From Acidobacteriota bacterium (GTDB lineage: Bacteria; Acidobacteriota; Terriglobia; UBA7540), in assembly GCA_004298155.1 (NCBI GenBank), contig SCRD01000014.1, forward strand, positions 1 to 36,912: 36,912 bases of DNA. Reading direction: 5' to 3'. A program made the translations under genes and the position numbers. The notes beneath the pieces are model-generated. The model was not told the DNA's origin, searched no databases, and saw nothing but the letters and a program-made list of their open reading frames with translations. Below are positions 7,073 through 15,646 of the stretch, in pieces. Position 1 is the stretch's first letter; the number at the start of each line of letters is the position of its first letter.

Positions 7073-9184
7073 CTATTGCCCATCATGGCCCGTTGAGACA
7101 GGGGAAACAGACGTGTGTTCCTCGGATGCCCTGCGGTTTGCACTGCGGCTACGAAACAACCATAACCCGTACACCATGAGCGTGACCAACGCGATGATGC
7201 CCGATGGAAGCAAAAGGGCATTGTGATAGACCAGCCGGACGTGGCGCGTGCCCGGCGGGACCTCGACCCGAACCAACCCGTCTGCTGAATTGCCCACGGG
7301 ACTGCAGCTCTCCCCCAAACAAGTTTCAAGCCCGTGGTTGGCGACAAAGGCAAAAACCAATTCCCGGCCCGGCCATTGGCTCAGGTCCACGTCAATGGAG
7401 TTGACGTGCTCAACCCAGTGGATGCCCGCAGCCGCCCCGGCATCCGCGCTCGCATCACCCCAACGCACGCGAGGCAAAGCGGACGGGTCTTTCCATAATG
7501 TCCAGCCCTGCTTTACTGCTTGCACCTGGTACCCTGTGCCTTCAAGTTCTTTGGAAATATCGGACCGGCCAGGATCCACCAGAACATACCTGACACTCCA
7601 CAATTTCAGGTGGCTCAGCAACGATGGGTCCACCGTCCCCATATAATTGCCGCCATAAATCTCCCATTCCGTCAAAGACCTCCCGACAAGCAGCGTTGCA
7701 TTCAGGCGCGGTACTAACGGCTCGTAGCCAAGCAGATTGTCAAGCCCCCATATTTCAGCGTAGTCGCGTTCCACAAACTCTTTGGAGACAGTACGCACCG
7801 AGCCCTGGCTGATGACGAGATACCGCCCATCCTTCAGAACTTCCTGCCATGGCGACTTCAAAGGCACTTGGTATTTCCGCACGCGCCAGGCGTGGCCAGG
7901 CAGTAAGCAGAAAACCACAATCCAATTGACCAGAAAAACGGCAACGGCAATCCTCTGCCATCGCCTGCTGAAGAGCGTCAGCACTAGTGCTGCAACAAGG
8001 CATTGGAAAAAACCGGCGAAGTAAATCAGTTTGAACGGCCAGCGGAACCGGTTCAGGACCGGCAAGTGGTAAATCAACGGGCCGATTGCATTCCAGCACC
8101 AGAGCAATGCGATCACAAAGCAAACGCCACACGCAAAGAGCCACGGCCTGCTACCGGGCCGTTTCTTCCATAACATCCCGGCACCCAGCGGCAGGAGCGC
8201 CGGAAGGTAACCGATGTAGGAAACGTACGGAATCGAGCGGGCGATCACGATATGCTTCGGCAGCTCAACTTTCATAAACACAAACAATTGTCCGAAAAGC
8301 CAGAAAATCGGACTGAGGCTGAGCACGGAAAATTCTGCGTACGACAAGTGCGTTGAACGGGTATATGATCTTCCGGCTTCCATCCACACCGGTAGCAGAA
8401 AGGGCAGTCCCAGCAGGGCCGTGGGCACGTCCAACAAAAGGTAACCCAGGCCGCGAGCCTTCCAGCCTTGCCGCCGGATCGCCAGCGCGTGTCCCAAAGC
8501 AAACAGATGTTCGAAGATCATTGCCAGAACGAAGAACTGCGATTGCCCGCCGAATAGCAACGCCAGGCGAAACAACATCAGCCAGCCCGCGCGTGCAGCG
8601 GACGGCTTTTCGATATAGCGTAGTGATGCCCACAACATCCACGGGAACCACGCGCAGAGCATCAGGGCAATCGGCCACATCCGCCCCGCCCAAACGAAAA
8701 ACCCCGTGAACGCGCTAAGTGCACCAAATGCCGCCGCCATGTCTGCTGCCCCCATATATCGCAACAAAACATACCCTCCGGCCACTGCAATCAGCGCGTG
8801 CATAAAAGCCATCACATCAAGCATGGCAAACGGATGCCCCCAGATCGACTCGCTCAAAAACATGGCAAGATACTGAGGAACATAAAAGACCCCTGTTTGC
8901 CCCACCGCCATATGCGGCACGCCCGCATATATGTGGAAGTCGTAGAGCGGCAGCTTGCAGGCCAGAAGGCTGCGCCAATTGTGAACGTAGTAGGGCAGGA
9001 AAGCCTCCAAACCATCATCCTGTAGAAAGTAGAAAGGCGACCGCAGCTCGAGCGCCAAAAAAAGGAAGGATGCCACCGCCAACACCGCCAACAGGACACG
9101 GCTGGATAAGGCATGGGCCCCGGAGGTCCTGCGGTGCTGCATGTTCGGAGATTCTTTCGGAAGAGGATGGCTAAGGCTGTTCAT
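7073..9184 (-). CDS. large polytopic membrane protein, YfhO-like/GT-C superfamily
   Basis: About 703 residues from the ATG at 9184. Ten or more hydrophobic segments fill the first ~480 residues, with the loop YFLQDDGLEAFLPYYVHN near the start resembling the acidic first loop of YfhO and other GT-C proteins. A soluble region of about 170 residues follows, then one more membrane segment (LLLPSGIIALVTLMVYGLWLF) and a short Ser/Arg-rich tail. YfhO-type proteins take part in glycosylating envelope polymers; the substrate here is unknown. Start choice: the frame runs open up to 9265, but that leader looks uncoded. The ATG at 9184 overlaps the stop of a short upstream reading frame; another ATG is at 9142. 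Confidence 0.65.
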   Translation of the reverse strand: MNSLSHPLPKESPNMQHRRTSGAHALSSRVLLAVLAVASFLFLALELRSPFYFLQDDGLEAFLPYYVHNWRSLLACKLPLYDFHIYAGVPHMAVGQTGVFYVPQYLAMFLSESIWGHPFAMLDVMAFMHALIAVAGGYVLLRYMGAADMAAAFGALSAFTGFFVWAGRMWPIALMLCAWFPWMLWASLRYIEKPSAARAGWLMLFRLALLFGGQSQFFVLAMIFEHLFALGHALAIRRQGWKARGLGYLLLDVPTALLGLPFLLPVWMEAGRSYTRSTHLSYAEFSVLSLSPIFWLFGQLFVFMKVELPKHIVIARSIPYVSYIGYLPALLPLGAGMLWKKRPGSRPWLFACGVCFVIALLWCWNAIGPLIYHLPVLNRFRWPFKLIYFAGFFQCLVAALVLTLFSRRWQRIAVAVFLVNWIVVFCLLPGHAWRVRKYQVPLKSPWQEVLKDGRYLVISQGSVRTVSKEFVERDYAEIWGLDNLLGYEPLVPRLNATLLVGRSLTEWEIYGGNYMGTVDPSLLSHLKLWSVRYVLVDPGRSDISKELEGTGYQVQAVKQGWTLWKDPSALPRVRWGDASADAGAAAGIHWVEHVNSIDVDLSQWPGRELVFAFVANHGLETCLGESCSPVGNSADGLVRVEVPPGTRHVRLVYHNALLLPSGIIALVTLMVYGLWLFRSRSANRRASEEHTSVSPVSTGHDGQ

Positions 9185-9329
9185 CGGGTGAAACGGGGTC
9201 CCCTGTCGCTGGCATGGGCCGCCAGTGCGATAGCCGAATGTCCCACACTTTCCTACCCATGTCAATCAACTGCGGGAGCCGCTGGTTGTCATCGATCACG
9301 ATGATCGGGTGAGCGTTCCCGCCGCACAT
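9171..9329 (-). CDS. short reading frame, 52 residues, possible decayed-gene tail
   Basis: From ATG 9329 to TAG 9171 the frame encodes a protein-like sequence (HPIIVIDDNQRLPQL, then GRKVWDIRL). A second frame just upstream (about 9330-9410) gives LPGEGLVIPRAFPTV, which also looks protein-like and could join it by one frameshift. The stop overlaps the ATG of the YfhO-like gene at 9184 by 14 bases. I do not recognise a family. It could be a small coupled protein or the 3' end of a broken gene. Confidence 0.25.
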   Translation of the reverse strand: MCGGNAHPIIVIDDNQRLPQLIDMGRKVWDIRLSHWRPMPATGDPVSPDEQP

Positions 9330-9417
9330 ACAGGACCCTTTACAGTGGGAAACGCGCGGGGGATCACAAGCCCTTCGCCGGGCAAGGCGGTCACAACACC
9401 GTTAACCACCAGTCGCT

Positions 9418-10965
9418 CTACTTCTTTATAACTGTGTAAACGCCCGTATAATAGCCCCCGCCAAATTGATTGCCGATTTGCTTTACGAGACGCGCATGGG
9501 CCTGGACAAACGCCCACACTTTTTTGTCTGGATAAGGGCCCCTTGCAAGGACATAATCAGCGCCCGCCATATAGAGCATTTCATCCCTGGGCCTGTCCAG
9601 ATTAAAGTGCGGCATAAATTCGCGCAATGACAAGCCTTCCCGTTCACGCAGGACAAAATAGGGATCAGGGATGATGGAAATCAGGACAGTAGAACCTTTT
9701 GGCACTGCGTCGCTCACTTGCCGGCCCCAGGCGAGGTAATCCGTATCCTGCGGATATAGCACGTTCGACTCGTAGTCAATTGACCTGGTCTTGACCAGAC
9801 TGTATTGCGCCATCCAGAGCGCAAGAAACACAGCCGCCCATCCGGCAAGTTTCCTGAAGGCCCGGTCATCCCACCACGAGCAGCCTTGCGCTGTGAGCGT
9901 TGCAAGCTGCACCAGCCCGATCATCGTCAGCGGGGCGATGTAGAGCGGGTACCAAATCTCGCCGCCCCAGAGCATGACGGCAAACATCGCAAGCTGGACA
10001 AGAAGCAGCAAACGCGTGAATTTGCTCCGTCGCGCGAAGAGAATTAATCCAATCAAACCGCCAACCCAGGCAACAAGGACAAGCACGCACTTTCCGCCAT
10101 ACTGTTCCATATCCATTAACAGGAAAGAAACCAGATGGTCCAGGGCCAGCGGGTGCCTGCCTGATTTTCCGGAAATCTGGGCGCTGAACTGGAGGATGAA
10201 CTCCCGCCAGTGCAAACCAACGTAGCAAGCTCCCGGAACAAGGGACACCGCCATCCCGCACAAAACGGGCAGCAACAGTGTCCTGCGTTTGTTTGGCACA
10301 GCCAAGGCAAGCCCAACCAGAAAGACAGCGGAAACTCCTGTACTCACATGCAACATCAGAACTGCCAGCCCAAAAACCAGGCCGGCAAGGAAAAGCCTTA
10401 TCGGCATTTTGCACGTTTCGGAGTCAAGAAAAGGGGCTGCAAGCCAAAAGGAAAGCAAAAGAAGGGCCAGCTCCAGCATGTCAGCTCTGGCCACTAATGC
10501 CCCGCGAAGAAAGACGGTATCAAGAGCGAGCAATGACACGGGCAGCAATGAAGTCCAGCGGCCCAGGCCAGCCCGGCGGGCAACTCCATAAGTCAGGAAA
10601 AGCACGGCGACCGCTGCTGTGAGGGATCCCAACCTCGCCTGGACAATGCCTATCCCGCAAAGGGAGAAAACCACCCACGAATAAATGACATAACCCAGTG
10701 GCACAAGGAAGCTGTGATGCACAGCGCCAGGGAAAAAGCTGTCAAGCAGAGTGAATCCAAAAACTCCGTGATAAATCCGGTTGATTGCCGGATTGGTGTA
10801 AAACGGCTCATCCGGCCAGATGGGCGGGTATTTCAGCAGCAGGGCCTTCGCGTACCAGCCAAAAACGCCGAGTGACGCGATCAGCGTAACAACGGCCCCG
10901 CACTTTCCCAGTAGATTGAGGAAGGGTGAACGGTCGCACGCGCCTGATGTCACAGGAACTCTCAA
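9418..10965 (-). CDS. GT39/ArnT-like membrane glycosyltransferase
   Basis: This 515-residue protein has about eleven hydrophobic segments. The first periplasmic loop carries WPDEPFYTNPAINRIYHG, with the Asp-Glu pair expected for the catalytic acidic site of GT39/GT83 enzymes. The motif VARADMLELALLLLSFW later on is the family's RxDxL-like region. Such enzymes transfer mannose, aminoarabinose or similar sugars from polyprenyl carriers in the periplasm. The start is taken as TTG 10965 with no evident ribosome-binding site; GTG 10953 is an alternative. The acceptor is unknown. Confidence 0.7.
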   Translation of the reverse strand: MRVPVTSGACDRSPFLNLLGKCGAVVTLIASLGVFGWYAKALLLKYPPIWPDEPFYTNPAINRIYHGVFGFTLLDSFFPGAVHHSFLVPLGYVIYSWVVFSLCGIGIVQARLGSLTAAVAVLFLTYGVARRAGLGRWTSLLPVSLLALDTVFLRGALVARADMLELALLLLSFWLAAPFLDSETCKMPIRLFLAGLVFGLAVLMLHVSTGVSAVFLVGLALAVPNKRRTLLLPVLCGMAVSLVPGACYVGLHWREFILQFSAQISGKSGRHPLALDHLVSFLLMDMEQYGGKCVLVLVAWVGGLIGLILFARRSKFTRLLLLVQLAMFAVMLWGGEIWYPLYIAPLTMIGLVQLATLTAQGCSWWDDRAFRKLAGWAAVFLALWMAQYSLVKTRSIDYESNVLYPQDTDYLAWGRQVSDAVPKGSTVLISIIPDPYFVLREREGLSLREFMPHFNLDRPRDEMLYMAGADYVLARGPYPDKKVWAFVQAHARLVKQIGNQFGGGYYTGVYTVIKK

Positions 10966-11079
10966 AAATAATGGCCAATGAATTTAGCACGGATATGAAA
11001 CAGCAGCAATCCGCCCCACATTATCCTTCGAGGCGGTCTGGCGAATCCCCGGCAGAAAAACCAGCCCGTTCAGCAGAAG

Positions 11080-11169
11080 CCGGATGGCAAACGCCGCTTG
11101 CCGTGAATCGTCCGGTCGAGCGCAAGAACAGCCAGTCCGGCTTCGATTTTAAGAAAGATTCGCGCACAG
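11080..11169 (-). pseudogene. second N-terminal remnant of a gene B paralogue
   Basis: From 11169 the minus strand reads (I)FLKIEAGLAVLALD before running into a TGA after 30 codons, against MFLAIEAGLVVVALA at the start of intact gene B. At the DNA level about three quarters of the first 58 bases match. The start codon has become ATC. It begins 6 bp past the stop of the methyltransferase gene and lacks the spacer and ribosome-binding site shared by the other two copies. Confidence 0.65.
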
Positions 11170-11174
11170 TGCCG

Positions 11175-12008
11175 TCAGGAATGCCGCCGGTCGCCTGGCC
11201 ATGACACCTCAGCAGGCCTACTCTCGAGCGATTGGACCGCGTCTGGACCGCAAACCGACGGCCCGTGGCCGGCAACAGGTTGCTTCCCGGATAGCATGAC
11301 GATGGAAGTTCCCCAGGGCAAACGGACGAACTTCATCAAGAACGCTTCGGTCCGCAGCATCCAGGTAAACAAGCTGTTCAGCAGGGGCGGCAGCATCACG
11401 TGCGAAGCCTTGGGTGACATTGCGTCCCTGGGGAATAGACCACGGAAGAGCCGGTACAGCAGGATGGGGAAAAACACAAAGAAAACTGCATAGCTCCGAA
11501 AAGCAACGTCATACCCCGTCCGGTTGAGCTTCATGTGCAACTCGGATGCTACATACCGTCTGCGATGCATCAGGGCCTCATCATGCTCGCTCCACAGGAA
11601 CCGGTACGCGGGGACGGTGAGCAGGAGCAATCCTCCCGGGCGCAGGACGCGGTTGAATTCTTCAAGGGCGCGCACATCGTCATCCAGGTGTTCCAACACA
11701 TCGAAAGCTGTGAGCAAGTCCACGGAACCGTCAGCCAGCGGCAGGAAATGTCCGTCAACGCAGCCTACAGCCAGGCCACGGGAGGCGGCGATGGACAAAG
11801 CAGTCAATGAACGGTCAAGCCCCGCCACGCAGTCGGCATACAGGGCCAGTATCGCCATGTTGCGGCCTGTCCCACAGCCAACGTCAACCGCGACACGCTT
11901 TCGGGATGCAAACCGGGACAAAATGCCGTCGATGATCGTGCGGCGGCCCACAAACCACCAATAGGTATCTTCCAGTCCGTGTTCGGCTTCTGTGAGGGAG
12001 CCCTTCAT
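11175..12008 (-). CDS. class I SAM-dependent methyltransferase
   Basis: The ATG at 12008 gives 277 residues. Motif I is VAVDVGCGTGRNMAIL around residue 40, followed by AGLDRS (acidic end of strand 2), FLPLADGSVDLLTAFDVLEH and RPGGLLLLTVPAY, a complete Methyltransf_11-type core. The opening EDTYWWFVGRR is common in methyltransferases of polysaccharide clusters. A hydrophobic stretch near residue 185 (YAVFFVFFPILLYRLF) suggests membrane association, so a lipid-linked sugar or polyprenyl substrate is plausible. A GGACGG precedes the start by about 9 bases. Gene B fragments lie on both sides of it. Confidence 0.8.
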   Translation of the reverse strand: MKGSLTEAEHGLEDTYWWFVGRRTIIDGILSRFASRKRVAVDVGCGTGRNMAILALYADCVAGLDRSLTALSIAASRGLAVGCVDGHFLPLADGSVDLLTAFDVLEHLDDDVRALEEFNRVLRPGGLLLLTVPAYRFLWSEHDEALMHRRRYVASELHMKLNRTGYDVAFRSYAVFFVFFPILLYRLFRGLFPRDAMSPKASHVMLPPLLNSLFTWMLRTEAFLMKFVRLPWGTSIVMLSGKQPVAGHGPSVCGPDAVQSLESRPAEVSWPGDRRHS

Positions 12009-12768
12009 CGTATCAAACCGTCCGCGTCCCACCTTGGAACGCCTGCGTGGCCGTTTGTGATTCCTCTGAACCTGTTAGGTTCGTCATCCATATTGGTGTT
12101 GTTATACACCAGCAATAACCACCAAGTAAAATACGCCCTACAGCGTGCCACGCGCGTCCCCACAAGCTCAATAGACCTGAAGTTCTAGACCGGAGGTCCG
12201 GCGTCCTCAATATCTGTTGGCCAGTCAAAAGCTTAGAATCACCGGTAATGGAAGTCCACAGCAAAGTAACAGTATGCCCGGAGCCACTTCATGGTTTATA
12301 TGCCGGATTTTATATAGTGTATCTGGAAGTGGCCTGCTGGCTCCGGAAGTGGGCTGAGAATCTGGCAGAGTTCGAGCTTCGACGAGTCATCATCCGCATC
12401 GGCCAGCCAGACGCGCCGCCATTAAAAATGGTCGATGAGGCATGAAGTTGGCCGCAAAAGAGCGGCTTCCAGAGGCCCGAAAGACGAGACCGGAAAAACC
12501 ACCACTGAACAACCAGACGGAGACGAAGCCGGATGGGCCGGCTGCAGCGGTTCCGGGCAGGCTCGTCAGACAATCCATGTAGCCTCCTGCCACAAGATTG
12601 CCAGCAGGCCGGGGAGCGCGGCAACCTGCTACACTCAGGCGCCTGGTTGTGCGCCTGCGCGGGCCGCCGGGCGCTGCTTCCGCTACGGCTATCATCAGGG
12701 CAGCAAAGGGCCCCCGAGACCAAAGCCGACTTGACCGTCGCAGCGTGGCGGCTGCATAAGGCAACAGC
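12009..12768. other. 760-bp intergenic stretch with only a gene fragment and a small inverted repeat
   Basis: I see no intact gene. It contains the gene B C-terminal fragment at 12361-12445 and an inverted repeat TGGTGT-(6)-ACACCA at 12094-12111 upstream of the methyltransferase. Several long open frames from 12390 to 12821 are Arg/Gly/Ala-rich with no recognisable domain and are probably GC-driven. Confidence 0.5.
12361..12445 (-). pseudogene. C-terminal remnant of a gene B paralogue
   Basis: On the minus strand this gives LIDHF-stop-WRRVWLADADDDSSKLE, against LINYFKGRNVWLVDADSHPPKLE near the end of intact gene B. The in-frame stop shows it is dead. Weaker similarity may run up to about 12490. 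It lies upstream of the methyltransferase gene while an N-terminal piece lies downstream, so the order is permuted relative to a single interrupted gene B. Confidence 0.6.
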
Positions 12769-14988
12769 TTAGAAATGAAATCGATAGCGCATTTCCACAT
12801 AGACCTCGCGCGGGTAGGCATAGTGCGTCCCGCCGAAGGTGTTGCTGTTGTCGAGCTGATAACGATGGTCGCCTATGTTGAGGGCGTGCACGGCCAGCGA
12901 CCAGTCTTCTCCAAACGACTTGCCAAGGGAGAGCCCGATGGTGGTATGCGCCGGCAGGTGCGCGGGGCCATTACCATCCAGGAAACCAGATCCATAGGCT
13001 ATCGCGGTGGTGGCCCAGGCCCGTCCCGGCAGCGTGCCGGTCACTACTGTACTCAGAGTGTTGCGTTGATCGTGATCAAGGAAGAAAAAACCGTCTTGGG
13101 GCGGCTCGAAATTGGTGAGGCCCCCGGTAACGACGCCAAAACCCTGCACAAACTGGTGCGACCAGGCCACGTGAATCCTTGCATGGTGCAGGACCTCGGG
13201 CGACCGCAGCGTGGATTCCCAGCCCTGAATTCGCGCGCCCTGAATGGTGAGCGGCAGGAAGATGTTGGAGCTGCCAATCTCATCGTGGTCAAAAAAGTTG
13301 CGGGCGCGAGTGCGGAAGATGTCGGCGTCAAGCATCCAGTCGCGGAGCGGGATGGTGACTCCGGCCTGGTACTGCTCATCGCGCTCGGCGTGCAGAGGAA
13401 GAAAGGCAACGCCCTGTTCCAGCGCGAACTGTTCGAGCGGCCCGGAAAACGTATCGAGCGGCGGGGGCTGGAGATACCGCCCGTAAAAGCCTCGCAGGAC
13501 CCAGCCAAGCCGAGGCACGCGGATGGCAGCCCCTACGCGCGGATCGATCCCATTTTCCTGGAGCAGCCCGGCATAATGCGTGAGCCGTACGCCTGCGCTG
13601 AGCGACAACCAGGATGTGAGTTGAAACTGGTCCTGGAAGAATGCAGCTTCCATGTTTCCCGAAGGCTTGTAGCGCTGCTGGATGGGCGGCTGCCCGGCTA
13701 CCTCGGCGGAGCTGAGCCCGAAGAAGGTGTCATCACCCTGGTCAAAGCCTTCAAGCCCGAACTGCGCGTTGTGTTTTCCCTTCACAACTCCCAGCGTCGC
13801 CTGGCCGCCCAGGTAGTTCGATCTGCGATTGTTGTCCAGGATAAACGGAATGTCATTGGGACCACTCACAAAATTCGCCCGGTTGAAATGATAAAAAGGA
13901 GAGATGGTCAGCAACATTCCAGGCCCAAAAGTGTGCACCCAGGAGAAGTTGACGAACGCGTCGCGCTCCAGGTCAAGATCACGGATTCCCGCGTTCTGCT
14001 GTTCAGGCGTATTGGGAATCTGGTAATGGTCCCCGCGCGCAGAAGCCACCAGCCGCAACTGGTCCTGAGGCGTGACATTGAAAATCAGGGTTCCGAACCC
14101 TCCCAGGCCGCTGTTCATGTCGTGGATCGCCTGCGGGACGGGAGTCATCAGCCCGAGGTCAGAGCGGTTGCCCGTCAGGCTCCCGAACCAGGCCAGCCGG
14201 TCGGTGTGATTGCCAAAACTGAATTGGTCGTTCGTCTGGTTAAAGCTGCCGTAGCTTGCCACCAGTTCACCTTGGTTGTTGTACTCGAATCCGGTACGCG
14301 GAATCACATTGAATACACCGTAAGTGCGGTCGCCGTATTCAGAGGAGTATCCGCCCGTCTTCATTTCAACGTAGTCAGCGTCTTTCGGGTCGAACTGGGG
14401 ACCTACGTTGCTGGCGATATTCGTGTTGGGAACCGGGACCCCGTCCACCTCCCAGCTCACCTGATGCCCGCCGCGCACATGGAGCTGGTCGTGGACCATA
14501 TAAGCTCCGGGAACATAGTCCGTGATCATCGCCAGGCTGTTGGTGCGGCCTGCTCCCGGCGTCCTGTCAATATGCTCGCGATCAAGTGTGGTCTGCGTGG
14601 ATGCCGCCTGGCTGTTGACGGTTTCGGGCGCTGCAGACACGCTGACGCTCTGCTTTGCCATCGCAATCTCCAGCGCAAAATGGAAAATGGGAGCGGCGCC
14701 CGAACTCACGGTAACGGATTGCTCCGCAGGCTGAAATCCCTGCGCATTCACTGAAAGACTGTATTCACCCGCCGGCACCGCACTGAACTCGAATTCTCCA
14801 TCGGAGTTCGAACGAGCGGTCTGCGACCATGCTGAACCACCAGCCCGGAGCACGACCTCAGCATTTGGAATGGGGCGATGCTGCGGGTCGTGAACGATGC
14901 CGCGCACGTTACCAAAAATAGTTGCATACGCCGGGCCGGCGACAAGACAGGCCAGCGCGGAAAAAACAATGACTCGGATAGCCCGCAT
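12769..14988 (-). CDS. TonB-dependent outer-membrane receptor with N-terminal carboxypeptidase-regulatory-like domain
   Basis: The ATG at 14988 is preceded by GGGAGGAG, an excellent ribosome-binding site. It gives 739 residues with a signal peptide (VIVFSALACLVAGPAYA). Residues ~25-110 are a beta-sandwich of the CarboxypepD_reg-like type (GNVRGIVHDPQHRPIPNAEV; SDGEFEFSAVPAGEYSLSV). The plug domain follows (QLHVRGGHQVSWEVDGVPV), then a beta-barrel ending in YRFHF with the terminal Phe needed for BAM insertion. It should import a scarce ligand using TonB energy. It is shorter than the usual ~1,000-1,200-residue acidobacterial receptors of this class, closer to metal or siderophore receptors. 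The exported Cys-rich protein encoded 99 bp upstream on the same strand hints at a metal. Confidence 0.9.
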   Translation of the reverse strand: MRAIRVIVFSALACLVAGPAYATIFGNVRGIVHDPQHRPIPNAEVVLRAGGSAWSQTARSNSDGEFEFSAVPAGEYSLSVNAQGFQPAEQSVTVSSGAAPIFHFALEIAMAKQSVSVSAAPETVNSQAASTQTTLDREHIDRTPGAGRTNSLAMITDYVPGAYMVHDQLHVRGGHQVSWEVDGVPVPNTNIASNVGPQFDPKDADYVEMKTGGYSSEYGDRTYGVFNVIPRTGFEYNNQGELVASYGSFNQTNDQFSFGNHTDRLAWFGSLTGNRSDLGLMTPVPQAIHDMNSGLGGFGTLIFNVTPQDQLRLVASARGDHYQIPNTPEQQNAGIRDLDLERDAFVNFSWVHTFGPGMLLTISPFYHFNRANFVSGPNDIPFILDNNRRSNYLGGQATLGVVKGKHNAQFGLEGFDQGDDTFFGLSSAEVAGQPPIQQRYKPSGNMEAAFFQDQFQLTSWLSLSAGVRLTHYAGLLQENGIDPRVGAAIRVPRLGWVLRGFYGRYLQPPPLDTFSGPLEQFALEQGVAFLPLHAERDEQYQAGVTIPLRDWMLDADIFRTRARNFFDHDEIGSSNIFLPLTIQGARIQGWESTLRSPEVLHHARIHVAWSHQFVQGFGVVTGGLTNFEPPQDGFFFLDHDQRNTLSTVVTGTLPGRAWATTAIAYGSGFLDGNGPAHLPAHTTIGLSLGKSFGEDWSLAVHALNIGDHRYQLDNSNTFGGTHYAYPREVYVEMRYRFHF

Positions 14989-15087
14989 GAAAACACTCCT
15001 CCCGAAAATAGCTATACGGCCGCCGGCACGGGCTTGCCGTGAGGCAACCGAAGTAAATCCCAGCACTTGAAAAATCAGACTTTGGAG

Positions 15088-15510
15088 TTAGCTGTGGAAA
15101 GGTTTCGGAGGCGGATCCGGAAGGCGGTTGCCAGCAACAGGCCAAAAGATAAAATTGCTGCCGCCAAAGCTGAAGGAAGAAGGAAGTTTAAAGTGGGGCT
15201 TTGCGTGCGGCAGGCTAAAAGACAGGCCGGCGTGTGAGGCCAGAATCAATGCCGTCACCGGCTGCGACAATGAGCAGGAGCAGGCCACTCCCGGCTGGGC
15301 TCGGCTGGAGCCCGAGGTCCCCGTGGATTGAAGTTCCATCCGCATCGGAGCCCCCTTCGCCATCATGGAGCACATCCCGCCATGCATGCAGCAGCCACAC
15401 GTACACGTAGAGTGGCATAAGGCTGCGGTTCCCTTCACCAGAGGTGCCATATCAAAGGAACCCCACAACCCCACCGCTAAGAGCAGCGTCACGATGAAGC
15501 CCTTGATCAC
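15088..15510 (-). CDS. small exported Cys/His/Met-rich protein, possibly metal-binding
   Basis: Taking the GTG at 15510 gives 140 residues that open with an export signal or anchor (IKGFIVTLLLAVGLWGSF). Next is a dense cluster, CHSTCTCGCCMHGGMCSMM (residues 32-50), with six Cys, two His and several Met. Two more Cys follow (ACSCS, 77-79), then a hydrophobic stretch and a proline-rich tail (PDPPPKPFHS). The overall plan recalls DUF2946-like copper-related proteins, but I cannot assign the family. The frame is open to an ATG at 15627, whose extra residues do not look like a signal peptide. An extended -10 (TGG-TATACT, about 15519-15527) would make the GTG nearly leaderless. It is probably co-transcribed with the TonB receptor. 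Metal handling is inferred. Confidence 0.55.
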   Translation of the reverse strand: MIKGFIVTLLLAVGLWGSFDMAPLVKGTAALCHSTCTCGCCMHGGMCSMMAKGAPMRMELQSTGTSGSSRAQPGVACSCSLSQPVTALILASHAGLSFSLPHAKPHFKLPSSFSFGGSNFIFWPVAGNRLPDPPPKPFHS

Positions 15511-15646
15511 GATTGAACCAGTATACCATGCACGAAGAAACGCTCGGGCAGGGGGTTTCTCACCAGAGCCGTGACCCGGAGTCTTCAGGCCATCACACTG
15601 ATGGAAAGTGAAACTGTCGATTCGCACTCCTGGTCAGATTGCGGAC

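Noticed and set aside
12390-12821. 143-codon minus-strand frame upstream of the methyltransferase
   Set aside because: It runs into the TonB receptor stop region, is Arg/Ala/Gly-rich and overlaps the dead gene B fragment in another frame.
12775-14754. 659-codon open frame on the plus strand
   Set aside because: It lies wholly antisense to the TonB receptor, which has a signal peptide, domains and a strong ribosome-binding site; the frame has no domain and is a GC-driven shadow.
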